64,000 bases of DNA. It comes from Methanobacteriota archaeon (GTDB lineage Archaea; Halobacteriota; Methanomicrobia; Methanomicrobiales; Methanomicrobiaceae). Every line of letters begins with the position of its first letter. Position 1 is the stretch's first letter. Under the pieces are notes generated by a model that did not search any database, was not told the DNA's origin, and was given only the letters and a program-made list of their open reading frames with translations. This document shows, in pieces, positions 55,370-64,000 of the stretch. The position numbers and the translations under genes are program-made. The DNA lies in the NCBI GenBank assembly GCA_016841665.1, contig JAENYT010000008.1, positions 1-64,000 on the forward strand. Direction: 5' to 3'.

Positions 55370-56182
55370 TCAGTCGGGTGATGACCAGGTGGTCCGGAAG
55401 TCGGGATACAGCGTCAGGCCACCGCACGCGTAGATCGTCTGCCCGCAAACGTACGAAGCATCATCAGATGCCAGAAAGGCAAAGACCGCTGCGATCTCCT
55501 CGGGTGTTCCCGCGCGGCAGAGCGGGATGTGGCGCTCGACTTCGGCCTTCTTTTCAGGGTTATTTATCCACGCTTTGTTTATCGGTGTCAAGATCGCCCC
55601 GGGACCGACGGCGTTGACGCGGATGCCCCGCCCCGCATACTCCAGCGCAAGCGTCCGGGTGAGGTTTCCCATCCCCGCCTTGCTGACGGCGTACGGTGTG
55701 TACAGCGGCTTTGGGATGATCTGGTGGACCGAAGAGTCGTTGATGATAACCCCACCCCCGCCACGTGCGAGAAAGTGCCGGACCGCCTCACGTGCACAGA
55801 GGAAGGCTCCGCGGAGGTTCACGGCAAGGACCCGGTCGAAGTCGTTCATGCTCACGTCTTCGGTCGGGGCGGCCTTCTGGATTCCCGCATTGTTCACCAG
55901 GATATCGATCCTGCCCCATGCATCGAGAACCCTGGCGAACATCTCCTGCACGTCCCCTTCGTCTATGACGTTTGTCTGCACCACCATCTCCCTGCACCCG
56001 TACTCCCGAATTATGCCGCAGGCTTTCTTGACTTCTTCATGCGTGATCTCGGCCTCCTCGCCGCTTGAGTGATAGTTGATGGCGACGTTCGCCCCTTCCT
56101 GAGCAAAACGGATGGCAATCGCCCGGCCGATGCCGGTCGATCCGCCTGTTACCAGGGCGTTTCTGCCGTCAAGTCTCTTCAT
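55370..56182 (-). CDS. SDR-family glucose 1-dehydrogenase
   Basis: A 270-residue short-chain dehydrogenase closely following Bacillus-type glucose 1-dehydrogenase: VTGGSTGIGRAIAIRFA, LVNNAG, SSVHQIIPKPLYTPYAVSKA (catalytic Ser-Tyr-Lys), LALEYAGRGIRVNAVGPGAI, and CGGLTLYPDF. It would oxidise free glucose to gluconolactone. Placed beside a glucose-releasing GH15 and a phosphogluconate dehydrogenase, it suggests an oxidative glucose branch. The substrate is inferred from sequence pattern. Confidence 0.82.
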   Translation of the reverse strand: MKRLDGRNALVTGGSTGIGRAIAIRFAQEGANVAINYHSSGEEAEITHEEVKKACGIIREYGCREMVVQTNVIDEGDVQEMFARVLDAWGRIDILVNNAGIQKAAPTEDVSMNDFDRVLAVNLRGAFLCAREAVRHFLARGGGGVIINDSSVHQIIPKPLYTPYAVSKAGMGNLTRTLALEYAGRGIRVNAVGPGAILTPINKAWINNPEKKAEVERHIPLCRAGTPEEIAAVFAFLASDDASYVCGQTIYACGGLTLYPDFRTTWSSPD

Positions 56183-56318
56183 CGTCTTCTGCCCCCTTCA
56201 TGCATCGGGCCGGTGCTCTCCGGCCACTTCGAAGCCGCACCGCCCCGGCCTCCCTGCCTGCGGTTCTGCGGAGAACAGACCCTGCGGGTAGTGGTTTTTC
56301 AGGCATTTATGCATATCC

Positions 56319-56396
56319 CCAGGAATATCAGGTCTGCCGTCGTTCGACGGCACCGCTCCCTCCGGTCGCTGACCAGATCATCCGGGCGGCTGGTTT
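56319..56396 (+). repeat. 78-bp 3' remnant of the GC-rich interspersed repeat
   Basis: Matches the last ~78 bases of copies A and B (CCAGGAATATCAGG through GGCGGCTGG). The first 215 bases are absent. It carries the GCCG-TCGTTCGA-CGGC hairpin with compensating changes relative to the other copies. Confidence 0.7.
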
Positions 56397-56437
56397 CAAT
56401 CTCCACATCTTCGGTAAACGAATTGCATAACGCATTC

Positions 56438-56550
56438 AATTCACAACCTTTTTATCACATTCCTTCTATGTTTGAATTAAGGCGCGCATGTAAAATCTCG
56501 CCGGATTACGCTTTTTTGGACGGATTCGAACAGGTCACTTTGAGCTTGCC
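56438..56550 (+). repeat. 113-bp repeat with promoter and start of a lost gene, copy 2
   Basis: Partner of 51471-51583. The ATG is at 56468; the shared frame continues to LSLP and then differs. With copy 1 it flanks 4.85 kb holding the integrase stump, GH15, gnd and glucose dehydrogenase. Confidence 0.75.
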
Positions 56551-56807
56551 TGATACTTATGGTTCAGGACGAACAACATCATCTATTCTTAAGAATTCAA
56601 CCAATTTTTCAAGAATACTCTATACCCGGATTGTACCGCCGGATGTCAGGAGGATCCGTGCAAGGACTGACCCGTCGCCGGCAGGCTGAGGGATAGGTAT
56701 TTATTGGTGAGCGAGAGCCTTACCCATTCATCAACACAGGGTGAACGTATAGGAGAACTACTACCCCGCACAGGATATCAAGACGAATACGAACAGGAGG
56801 TGGGAAC

Positions 56808-57581
56808 ATGAGCTCATTCCAGGAGTCACTTGCGCAGTACTATCACCACCTCCTGAATGGCGATCCCGAACCGTTAGAGGCCCTCTTTTCGGGAACTCCC
56901 CTGATCAATACCCCGATGCAGGGCGAAGTCCGGGGCAGCGAGGCGTTCGCACGGTTTGTCGGGGAAACCCGGCAATGGCTCAAAGGTCATGACGCCCGGC
57001 CGGAGGTGCATGCGATTACTCGCACGGACCGGCGTATGGTGATCGAGTTCGTGCTCTACCTGCAGCTGCAGGGGAGCACCATCGATCTCCCTGTCGCGCT
57101 CGTCGCGGATCGGGAAGGGGATGGAGCATCCGCAATCAGGGGCTATCACTCCATGTGGCCGCTCACCGGGCAACATATGCTACGGCCCCCACTCCTCAGG
57201 CCCGCTGAGCACCTCGAGGAACCTGCGATCATCCGGCAGTATACCGAGGGCCTGGGGAAACCGGATAAGGAGGCCGTACTGGCACTGTTTGAGGATGACG
57301 GGTGTGTGCGGGAGCCCAGCGGGGTACGCTATACCTATACTGGTCCGCAGGGCCTGCAGGAGTTTTACAGCATGGCGCTTGATGAGGGAGGCATCTCCTT
57401 GCATCACTGCACGGCGACCTTTGACGGGAAACGGTGCGCCGTGGAGTACATCTGCGACGGGTGGGGGACTATGAAATTGCCACCGCAGGCAGGTATCGCG
57501 GTGTACGAACTCGGCAGGAGCGGACGGCTGCACGCGGCGCGTATTTATGATGATGTGACGGCACCCAGCGAGCGGCGATGA
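56808..57581 (+). CDS. Tandem SnoaL/NTF2-like protein
   Basis: A 257-residue protein made of two NTF2/SnoaL-like halves (about 1-130 and 135-250). Each opens with a helix and a D/E-x-LF motif (LEALFSGTPLINTPM and VLALFEDDGCVREPSGV). Members bind or isomerise small molecules; no substrate can be inferred. The strong ribosome-binding site suggests efficient translation. Confidence 0.7.
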   Translation: MSSFQESLAQYYHHLLNGDPEPLEALFSGTPLINTPMQGEVRGSEAFARFVGETRQWLKGHDARPEVHAITRTDRRMVIEFVLYLQLQGSTIDLPVALVADREGDGASAIRGYHSMWPLTGQHMLRPPLLRPAEHLEEPAIIRQYTEGLGKPDKEAVLALFEDDGCVREPSGVRYTYTGPQGLQEFYSMALDEGGISLHHCTATFDGKRCAVEYICDGWGTMKLPPQAGIAVYELGRSGRLHAARIYDDVTAPSERR

Positions 57582-57862
57582 ACGGGGGAGAGCAAGTTTT
57601 TCGCCGGGGATGCCTGCCCGCTCTGCTGTGCTCCCCGCTCGCGTCGAGCGTGGGCCCGTTCGTCGCCCGGCATCAGCCTGAAAGGGAAGACCCATGCGAA
57701 TATTCCCACAGGTACGTGGAGCCGGACGAATCTCATCGGTGTCCCGGTCGCTCCGGTGGAGGGCAACGGCGGAATCACGAACACGGCGTTCCCTGCGATA
57801 CGCATCGGGTTACCTTCATATACTTTGGGTAGCGATAAGCGCCCGAAGGAGAGAGGATCAGT

Positions 57863-58294
57863 ATGGACCCGATGAAGTACCTCCGTGAAGATGTCGTATC
57901 GGTGTCACCTGACACATCAGCCGCTGATATGGCAAAGCTCATGGAGCAGAAGAACGTGGGCAGCCTTGTCGTCGTCGATGCAGACAGCAGACCGACGGGG
58001 ATCGTGACCGATCGCGATATCATCGTGCGGATCATTGCCAAACAGCAACGTCCCGAGGATGTGAAGGCCCGGGATATCATGACCCGAAATCCGATCACGT
58101 TCAAAGAAGGCATGCAGGTCACGGATGCGATGGAGCAGATGATGAATAAGGGGATCCGCAGAATGCCGGTGGTAGATCGGAACGGGAGGTTGACCGGGAT
58201 CGTAACCCAGGACGACATCATTCGCCTGTTAGGCGAAGAGATATCGTACATCGCCAGAAATATTGAGAAGCAGAGCCCGCCGATTCCCCGGTAG
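57863..58294 (+). CDS. Two-CBS-domain protein
   Basis: A 143-residue protein with two CBS domains: residues ~8-62 (MAKLMEQKNVGSLVVVD, TGIVTDRDI) and ~72-127 (ITFKEGMQVTDAMEQMM, RMPVVDRNGRLTGIVTQDDI). CBS pairs bind adenine nucleotides or SAM and sense energy state. Stand-alone archaeal members are regulators of unknown targets. A TATA-like CTTTGGGTAGC upstream is weak; the ribosome-binding site is GAGAGGATC. Confidence 0.88.
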   Translation: MDPMKYLREDVVSVSPDTSAADMAKLMEQKNVGSLVVVDADSRPTGIVTDRDIIVRIIAKQQRPEDVKARDIMTRNPITFKEGMQVTDAMEQMMNKGIRRMPVVDRNGRLTGIVTQDDIIRLLGEEISYIARNIEKQSPPIPR

Positions 58295-58499
58295 GTTGAG
58301 ACGTTGCCATGCCTTCCGGGCTCCCCTCTTTTTCCCCGGTATTCGCCTGCATACCCGTATCTCCGCGTTCAGAAATTCGCTGCCCGGTGATAGTCAACGA
58401 TCGTGGGATAGCGGTGACGAGTGATGCTTTTCTCAGGCGTACCGTTTCAGGTGAGGCCAGAGCGGCGAGATTATCTCAGAATTCGGATGGTTGAACCAT

Positions 58500-59573
58500 A
58501 TGCCTGATGAAATGGATAGGACGGAGTTGCATATCCCGGCTAATAAAGGGAGGAAAACTGAGATGCGGCAGGATCCGACGACGAAAGAATGGGTAATAAT
58601 CGCCAGAGACCGGGCACAAAGACCCCATGAGCTCGTGAGGAAGCATAATGGACCGTCTCTACCCGAATATTCGCCCACCTGCCCGTTCTGTCCCGGCAAT
58701 GAGCATATGACGCCACCAGAAATCCTTTCCTATAAGGATCCGGGCACCGGATGCTGGCGTGTGCGGGTCTTTGCCAACAAATACCCTGCCCTCTCCCCCG
58801 TCGGCAGTACGACAAGGAGAGAGGAAGAGGGATTTTTCAGGAGTATGGACGGGGTGGGTATGCACGAGATCATCGTCGAGACGCCTCTGCATGACGAACG
58901 TCTTGCCCGGATGGATGTACGGGATATCGAGCATGTACTGCAGGCCTACCGGGAGCGATACAACGCGCTCAGCGCTGTAGATTTTGTCAGGGCAATCGTC
59001 ATCTTCAAGAACCACGGACCTTCAGCAGGCACATCGCTGATGCACTCCCATTCACAGCTGGTAGCAACGCCGGTGATTCCCAAAATGATGCGGATCCGCC
59101 AGAACGTTGCTGCAGACTATTTCGACAGCATCGGCCGCTGCCTATACCATGACCTGATTGAGCATGAACGTGAGCTGGGCACCCGCATTCTCCGTGAGAC
59201 GGAGCGTTTCGTAGTATTCCATCCATTTGCATCAAAACAGCCGTTTGAGACCTGGATCGTGCCGAAGTCCCGGCAGGCATCGTTCGGCTCCGTCACGGAT
59301 CGAGACCTTACACAACTCGCGGGGCTGCTCCAGATGACGCTTGGTGCGCTGGATAAAGGGCTCAATAACCCGGATTACAACTACATTATCCATTCTGCCC
59401 CCACAGGAGAGGAGGACATGAAGTACTTCCTCTGGCACCTGCGAATTATTCCCAGGGTCGCCACAATGGCAGGTTTCGAGATGGGATCCGGGATACGTAT
59501 TAATCCAGCCATACCCGAGGATACTGCGCAGTTTATACGTGCCTGTCTGAAACATTGCGGACGGAATCTATAA
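58500..59573 (+). CDS. galT: Galactose-1-phosphate uridylyltransferase
   Basis: A 357-residue GalT/HIT-family enzyme. A zinc-type motif (TCPFCPGNEHMTPPE, ~59-73) precedes the active site GPSAGTSLMHSHSQL, with the second His of HSHSQ as nucleophile. The C-terminal half has HPFASKQPFETWI and YIIHSAPTGEEDMKYF. ATG 58500 gives a 21-residue extension before the conserved MRQDPTTKEWV; ATG 58563 is a valid alternative. Together with TreT it suggests sugar-nucleotide metabolism. treT follows after 108 bases. Confidence 0.88.
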   Translation: MPDEMDRTELHIPANKGRKTEMRQDPTTKEWVIIARDRAQRPHELVRKHNGPSLPEYSPTCPFCPGNEHMTPPEILSYKDPGTGCWRVRVFANKYPALSPVGSTTRREEEGFFRSMDGVGMHEIIVETPLHDERLARMDVRDIEHVLQAYRERYNALSAVDFVRAIVIFKNHGPSAGTSLMHSHSQLVATPVIPKMMRIRQNVAADYFDSIGRCLYHDLIEHERELGTRILRETERFVVFHPFASKQPFETWIVPKSRQASFGSVTDRDLTQLAGLLQMTLGALDKGLNNPDYNYIIHSAPTGEEDMKYFLWHLRIIPRVATMAGFEMGSGIRINPAIPEDTAQFIRACLKHCGRNL

Positions 59574-59681
59574 AGGCACGTGAGCATATTTCGAAGGTGC
59601 AGTCATACCGGACGGTGAAAGCCAGGTTTGGGTGGAATTGGTCCGGTATAGACCCCACATTCGTGATGAAGGGAGGCTGAT

Positions 59682-60917
59682 ATGGATACGATGCCCATCA
59701 TAGGGATAAAGGATTACGAACGCTATGTCGGTGCCGAGACCGTCAGGCGTATTCGGGAGAAAGCGCGGCAGCTTCAGGATCTTCATATCGTGAACATTAA
59801 TTCAACCTACTATGGGGGAGGCGTTTCCCAGTTTCTCTCATCGATGACACTCCTGATGAACAGCCTGGGCATCAGGACGGGGTGGCGGGTGGTTCACGGG
59901 TCTCCAGACTTTTTCAGCGTCACCAAGAAGTTCCACAATGCCCTCCAGGGGGCGGATATTAACCTCACCGACCGGAAGCTGCAGCTCTATGAGCAGGTCG
60001 TGTACGAGAATGCAATGCGCAATCACCTCGACCATGATATCGTCTTTGTGCATGATCCCCAGCCTCTTCCCATAATCAACCATTACCGCAAGGACGACCC
60101 CTGGGTCTGGCGGTGCCATATCGACCTGAGCCGGCCGAACAAAAAGGTCTGGGACTACCTCCTCCAGTTTATCCGCCAGTACGATACCGCGGTACTGAGC
60201 TGCAGGGAGTACAGGCAGGAACTGGACATTCCTCAGGTCTTTTTCATGCCCACCATCGATCCCTTCACCATCACCAATAAAGAATTGACTGAAGACGAGA
60301 TCGAGGAGCGGCTGGAGCACTACAAGATTCCCACCGATCTCCCGCTTGTGGTGCAGATCTCCCGCTTCGACCACTGGAAGGATCCGGAAGGTGTCATCAA
60401 TGCATTCAAGATCGCAAGGAAGAAAGTCGATTGTACGCTCGTGCTGCTGGGCAATGTGGCGACGGACGATCCGGAAGGTTCTCAGGTGTACCGCTCGCTC
60501 CTGAAGAACCGGGAAGAGCGCATCATCATTATCAGCCGCCAGGACAGTGCACTGGTTAATGCCCTGCAGCGTCGGGCAGCGGTCGTGGTGCAAAAGTCGA
60601 TCCGCGAGGGATTCGGATTGACCGTTGCCGAGGCGATGTGGAAAGGCACGCCGGTCATCGGAGGCAATGCGGGCGGCATCCGCCACCAGATCCGTGACGG
60701 GGAGAACGGGTTTTTGGTCTCGTCGGTGGAAGAAGCGGCCGACCGGATCGTGCAGGTGGTCAGGGACCCGGAGCTCCGGGACCGGCTGGGGCGAGAGGCG
60801 AAGGAATCGGTACGGCAGAACTACCTGCTTACCCGAAGCATCGAGCAGGACCTCGACCTTATCAGCGCATTCCAGCCCGAGTTCAGGCTTTCCGATGCGG
60901 TGCAGAAGTACCAATGA
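59682..60917 (+). CDS. treT: Trehalose synthase TreT (GT4 glycosyltransferase)
   Basis: A 411-residue GT4 enzyme matching TreT, which joins glucose from a nucleotide sugar to glucose to form trehalose. Visible are NINSTYYGGGVSQFLSSMT near the N-terminus, CHIDLSRPN (~144-152), QISRFDHWKDPEGVI, and the donor-binding QKSIREGFGLTVAEAMWKGT and GGNAGGIRHQI. It lies downstream of galT on the same strand and converges on pfkA. Trehalose would serve as a compatible solute or reserve. Confidence 0.88.
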   Translation: MDTMPIIGIKDYERYVGAETVRRIREKARQLQDLHIVNINSTYYGGGVSQFLSSMTLLMNSLGIRTGWRVVHGSPDFFSVTKKFHNALQGADINLTDRKLQLYEQVVYENAMRNHLDHDIVFVHDPQPLPIINHYRKDDPWVWRCHIDLSRPNKKVWDYLLQFIRQYDTAVLSCREYRQELDIPQVFFMPTIDPFTITNKELTEDEIEERLEHYKIPTDLPLVVQISRFDHWKDPEGVINAFKIARKKVDCTLVLLGNVATDDPEGSQVYRSLLKNREERIIIISRQDSALVNALQRRAAVVVQKSIREGFGLTVAEAMWKGTPVIGGNAGGIRHQIRDGENGFLVSSVEEAADRIVQVVRDPELRDRLGREAKESVRQNYLLTRSIEQDLDLISAFQPEFRLSDAVQKYQ

Positions 60918-60961
60918 GTGCGGGAGGCTTTCTTGTCGGCTCTGGAATCATGGCTCTACTC

Positions 60962-61930
60962 TCAGTCGGAGAGTAGCGTGAATATTCTCTTCAAGTCGGA
61001 ATCAAGTGGCTTTTCCTTCTTCCAGGCATCTTCGAAGGGTGTATAGACGATCTCCCCCTTCACCTCTCCCACCATGCATCCGCTCCGATCCTCCTGTAGT
61101 GCTGTTACCGCTTCGACTCCAAGTTTACTTCCGAGCACGCGGTCACGCACCGAGGGCGGCCCTCCCCGCTGGAGATGCCCGAGGACAACCACACGGTACT
61201 CGTAATCCAGATAGTTCCGAACCTCGCTGGCAATCTGGAAGCTCCTCCCAGGTTTATCCCCTTCCGCCACCACAACAATGGCGCTCTTTTTACCGATAGT
61301 AAATCCCTTTTTGAGCTGGGCACCCAGCTCGGCGATCGAGATGGGCTCTTCGGGGATAACCAGCTCTTCAGCACCCCCGGCGATGCCGCTCTCCAGCGCA
61401 AGGAACCCGGTATGGTGCCCCATCGCCTCAACATAGAAGAGGTATTCGGTCGAACGCGCGGTATCGCGGATACGATCGATCGCATCCAGCACGCAATTCG
61501 CTGCCGTATCAAAGCCGATGGATGCGTCTGTCCCGTACACATCGTTGTCGATGGTTCCCGGCACCCCAACAAGCACCGTTCCCCACTCGGCAGCCAGCAG
61601 CATCGCCCCATGGAACGTCCCTTCGCCTCCGATGAGAATCAAACCGTCCAGGTCTGCCTGCGTGATTGACTCCGCAGCTCGTGCTCTTCCTTCTCTGGTT
61701 GTGAATTCCTGACTTCGGGACGTCTCGAGGATGGTGCCGCCGAGATGGATGATGTTGCGGATGGTGGTCCGGTCGAGCGGCATCGAATCTCCCTCGATAA
61801 GCCCGGCATACCCCCGGCGTATTCCGACTATCTCCAATCCGTTTGCCAGGGCGGTGCGTACCGCTGCACGTATGCAGGCATTCATGCCCGGTGCATCGCC
61901 GCCACTCGTTAAAATGCCGATTCGCTTCAT
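60962..61930 (-). CDS. pfkA: ATP-dependent 6-phosphofructokinase, bacterial type
   Basis: A 322-residue PfkA-type enzyme: TSGGDAPGMNACIRA, GGEGTFHGA, PGTIDNDVYGTDASIGFDTA, MGHHTGFLAL, and LGHLQRGGPPSVRD. The usual GGDGS reads GGEGT, keeping the second glycine that marks ATP rather than pyrophosphate use but changing the Mg-binding Asp to Glu. Methanogens more often carry ADP-dependent kinases, so this looks acquired from bacteria (inference). pgk lies 45 bases upstream on the same strand. Confidence 0.88.
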   Translation of the reverse strand: MKRIGILTSGGDAPGMNACIRAAVRTALANGLEIVGIRRGYAGLIEGDSMPLDRTTIRNIIHLGGTILETSRSQEFTTREGRARAAESITQADLDGLILIGGEGTFHGAMLLAAEWGTVLVGVPGTIDNDVYGTDASIGFDTAANCVLDAIDRIRDTARSTEYLFYVEAMGHHTGFLALESGIAGGAEELVIPEEPISIAELGAQLKKGFTIGKKSAIVVVAEGDKPGRSFQIASEVRNYLDYEYRVVVLGHLQRGGPPSVRDRVLGSKLGVEAVTALQEDRSGCMVGEVKGEIVYTPFEDAWKKEKPLDSDLKRIFTLLSD

Positions 61931-61975
61931 GTCTCATCCGCTCCTCCGGAAAACGTGTTCTTCCCTTCCATCGCC

Positions 61976-63166
61976 TCAAGCCCCCGCATCGAGGAGCGCC
62001 TCCACCCCGGGCAGCGATTTTCCCGCAAGCAGGGTTAGCGCAGCCCCGCCCCCCGTCGAGACATGGGTCATTCGGTCCGTAAGCCCGAATGCTGCCACCG
62101 CCTCCGCGGTCGATCCGCCGCCGATCACCGCCGTCCCATCGAGCGATGCCAGTGCGGTGGCAATCTGGCGTGTTCCCGCTGCAAATTTCGGGTTCTCAAA
62201 GACGCCCATTGGGCCGTTCCAGATGACGGTCCGGCAGCGGGAGATCTCCCGGGTGAAGTCCTCAATTGCCGCCGGCCCGATATCCGCGATTACCCAGCCT
62301 TCGGGAATTTCGGATACCGGCACGGTGCGGGTGCGTGCATCCGCCTCGAGCGTTTCCGCCACCACGACATCCCGGGGCAGAACGAGGTTGATAGACAAAA
62401 ATTTCGCCGTTTCTTCAAGTTTTTTCACAGAATCCATCTGGGCTTCCTCGACGCGGGAGGCCCCGACATCATATCCCCTGGATTTGAGAAAGGTGGCTGC
62501 CATGCCCCCTCCGATAAGCAGCAGATCCACTTTTGTGATGATGTTGTCCAGGATACCGAGCTTATCGCTCACCTTGGCGCCGCCGCTCACCGCGGCAAAC
62601 GGCCTCTCGGGATCTTCCAGGACGTTTGAAAAGACGTCGACCTCTTTTTGCAGCAATATTCCGGCAACCGCCGGCAGATAGTGCGGGACGCCCACTACCG
62701 ATGCATGGGCGCGGTGGCAGACCCCGAAGGCATCGTTGACAAAGATCTCCGCAAGACGCGAGAGCTGTTCTGCAAATGCCGGTTCGTTTGCCTTCTCTCC
62801 CGGGTGGAACCGGAGGTTTTCCAGCAGGACGAGGGCTCCTTCCTTCATTTCCGAGACCGCCTTTTCTACTTCGGGGCCGATGCAGTCCGGGAGCGCGGGT
62901 ACCGGCTGATCGATCAGGTCGGAGAGCCGCCGGGCTACCGGCTCGAGCCTCAGTTTCTCTACCACCTCCCCCCCCGGGCGGTCGAGATGAGAACAGAGAA
63001 CAATCCGTGCGCCCTTCTCCTCGAGGTAGTGTATCGTCGGCAGGGTCGCCCGTATCCGGGCATCGTCGGCGATGGCACCGTGATCATCCAGCGGCACATT
63101 ATAATCGGTCCGGACCAGCACCCGTTTTTCGCGCACGTCGATATCATGGATGGTCTGTTTTCGCAT
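61976..63166 (-). CDS. pgk: Phosphoglycerate kinase
   Basis: A 396-residue phosphoglycerate kinase of normal length. Motifs: VRTDYNVPLDDHG, CSHLDRPGG, LENLRFHPGEKAN, the hinge, VIWNGPMGVFE, GGGSTAEAVAAFG and STGGGAALTLLAGKSLPG. The last replaces the common Glu of GASLEL by Thr. It interconverts 1,3-bisphosphoglycerate and 3-phosphoglycerate. It heads an operon with pfkA, suggesting co-regulated sugar catabolism. Confidence 0.92.
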   Translation of the reverse strand: MRKQTIHDIDVREKRVLVRTDYNVPLDDHGAIADDARIRATLPTIHYLEEKGARIVLCSHLDRPGGEVVEKLRLEPVARRLSDLIDQPVPALPDCIGPEVEKAVSEMKEGALVLLENLRFHPGEKANEPAFAEQLSRLAEIFVNDAFGVCHRAHASVVGVPHYLPAVAGILLQKEVDVFSNVLEDPERPFAAVSGGAKVSDKLGILDNIITKVDLLLIGGGMAATFLKSRGYDVGASRVEEAQMDSVKKLEETAKFLSINLVLPRDVVVAETLEADARTRTVPVSEIPEGWVIADIGPAAIEDFTREISRCRTVIWNGPMGVFENPKFAAGTRQIATALASLDGTAVIGGGSTAEAVAAFGLTDRMTHVSTGGGAALTLLAGKSLPGVEALLDAGA

Positions 63167-63640
63167 GGGTCATCATTCCCGGCATTGTTTCTCCATCTCC
63201 CTGTGGCAGGATCCGGCATGCAGATCTTCGATCGCTGCAGGGGGCGGCCACCCCGCACTCAGGCCTCAGGTGTGCAGGGTTCCCGGCCGTTGTTCGGCAC
63301 GGCGGTGGTTGCAGGTGACAGGCATAATCTCCCCTCTCCTGTCCGGGTGGATCCCGCGAGAACATGTCGATGCTGTGTACGAGTATCATATTAAGGATAT
63401 CGCTCCCCCCGCATTGATCAAGCCGGCCCTCTGACGCGTGGGTTGTGGCTGTGCAGAGTTCCCGGACGGGGAGTGCGGGTGATTTCTGCTCTTCTCACCC
63501 TGATACAACTTTTCCGAAGTCCGGCGCTCTCCCGGCTGGTGTACGAATGGTCATTCGAAAAGGGAGAAACGTTCCAGGCACCGGAGGGAGGGGGAAGCTC
63601 ACCGCAATTGTTATATATGAATGCATCTCATGGGTCTCCC
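63167..63640. other. Gap upstream of the cupredoxin gene
   Basis: About 470 GC-rich bases with no supported gene. A TATA-like TTATATATG (63611-63619) lies 22-30 bases before the next ATG. Frames on both strands are complements of each other and lack ribosome-binding sites. Confidence 0.5.
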
Positions 63641-64000
63641 ATGAGATCACAAAGCGTGCTTCTCATGGCACTTGTTGTGGCGGGGGCGTGCATTCTCATC
63701 GCTGGGTGCACCTCTCCCGGCGACAATGCCACCCAGCCAACGGCTTCCCCAACAGGGACAGTGACGCCAGCCGCGACCACGGTGGCGCCGACTGCGACCG
63801 AGATCACGGCAGCGCCGACTGGAAACGAGACGGTGACGCCCTCGCCCACGGGTGGTACGGGCTACTAGAGCGTGACCATCGATCTCGTTGCACAGAACAT
63901 TGCCTTTAACACGAGCACGATCACGGTGTCTGCCTGAGCACAGGTGACGGTGAACTTCGACAACAAAGATAACGGCATCCCTCACCACTTCGCGGTCTAC
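63641..64000 (+). pseudogene. Cupredoxin-domain lipoprotein gene with two in-frame stops
   Basis: From ATG 63641: a signal peptide with lipobox (VVAGACILIAGC), a Thr/Pro/Ala linker, then TAG 63866-63868. The same frame continues with a recognisable blue-copper domain start (SVTIDLVAQNIAFNTSTITV), a TGA at 63936-63938 where Gly is expected, then AQVTVNFDNKDNGIPHHFAV to the window edge. The stops are five lines of evidence short of a functional gene only if no readthrough occurs. Neither pyrrolysine nor selenocysteine use is expected in Methanomicrobiales. Confidence 0.72.

Larger units (their letters stand above)
56183..56807. other. Gap with two repeat copies and a promoter
   Basis: Contains the 78-bp remnant of the GC-rich repeat and the second copy of the 113-bp repeat. 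A TATA-like GTATTTATTG (about 56697-56706) and an excellent ribosome-binding site AGGAGGTG (56795-56802) belong to the next gene. A 74-codon frame opened by the repeat (ATG 56468 to 56689) has no family match beyond the repeat. Confidence 0.55.

Noticed and set aside
1-64000. CRISPR array
   Set aside because: No set of regularly spaced short repeats was seen; the repeats found are long and few.

Overview
The window looks like a chromosomal segment of a methanogenic archaeon, most likely a member of the Methanomicrobiales (inference). Support: TATA-type archaeal promoters with short leaders, an Orc1/Cdc6 initiator, an archaeal DUF365 protein, lipobox lipoproteins, TreT trehalose synthase, and a GC-rich backbone interrupted by AT-rich islands. 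No species can be assigned from sequence reading alone.

Layout. Bases 1-1.08 kb hold an unrecognised GC-rich gene. Bases 1.3-17.5 kb are one seven-gene operon that reads as a BREX phage-defence system of unusual composition: BrxA with an added RadC-like HhH domain, a BrxF-like protein, a Zn-ribbon adenine methylase, BrxC ATPase, PglZ, a second copy of the methylase, and Lon-like BrxL. The two methylases share a 188-bp stretch without a mismatch but have unrelated AT-rich central (specificity) regions. Bases 17.5-21.2 kb hold an EVE-domain protein, a PrimPol/zinc/HTH/HEAT gene broken by one in-frame TGA, and a DUF365 protein. Bases 21.3-26.4 kb carry Orc1/Cdc6 with a divergent partner, decayed gene fragments, a nucleotidyltransferase whose HEPN partner is reduced to 29 codons, and small virus- or plasmid-like genes.

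Bases 26.5-51.9 kb are a mosaic defence and mobile-element island. It contains a YaaA-AlbA_2 fusion; a divergent HEAT-repeat / methylase-like locus around a 24-bp palindrome, in which the methylase has lost its catalytic motifs; an ardC antirestriction gene split and partly replaced by an AT-rich lipoprotein cassette; a small PD-(D/E)XK-like protein; a DUF91-like nuclease; an SF2 helicase-HEAT fusion; a transglutaminase-like membrane protein; a prokaryotic viperin; and an integrase stump. A GC-rich interspersed repeat of about 294 bp occurs at 38.7 kb and 48.1 kb, with a 78-bp remnant at 56.3 kb. A 113-bp repeat flanks 51.5-56.5 kb.

Bases 52-64 kb are metabolic backbone: GH15 glucoamylase/trehalase, 6-phosphogluconate dehydrogenase, glucose 1-dehydrogenase, a CBS protein, GalT, TreT, and a pgk-pfkA operon. 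Together these suggest storage-sugar or trehalose turnover with an oxidative glucose branch. The window ends in a cupredoxin lipoprotein gene carrying two in-frame stops.
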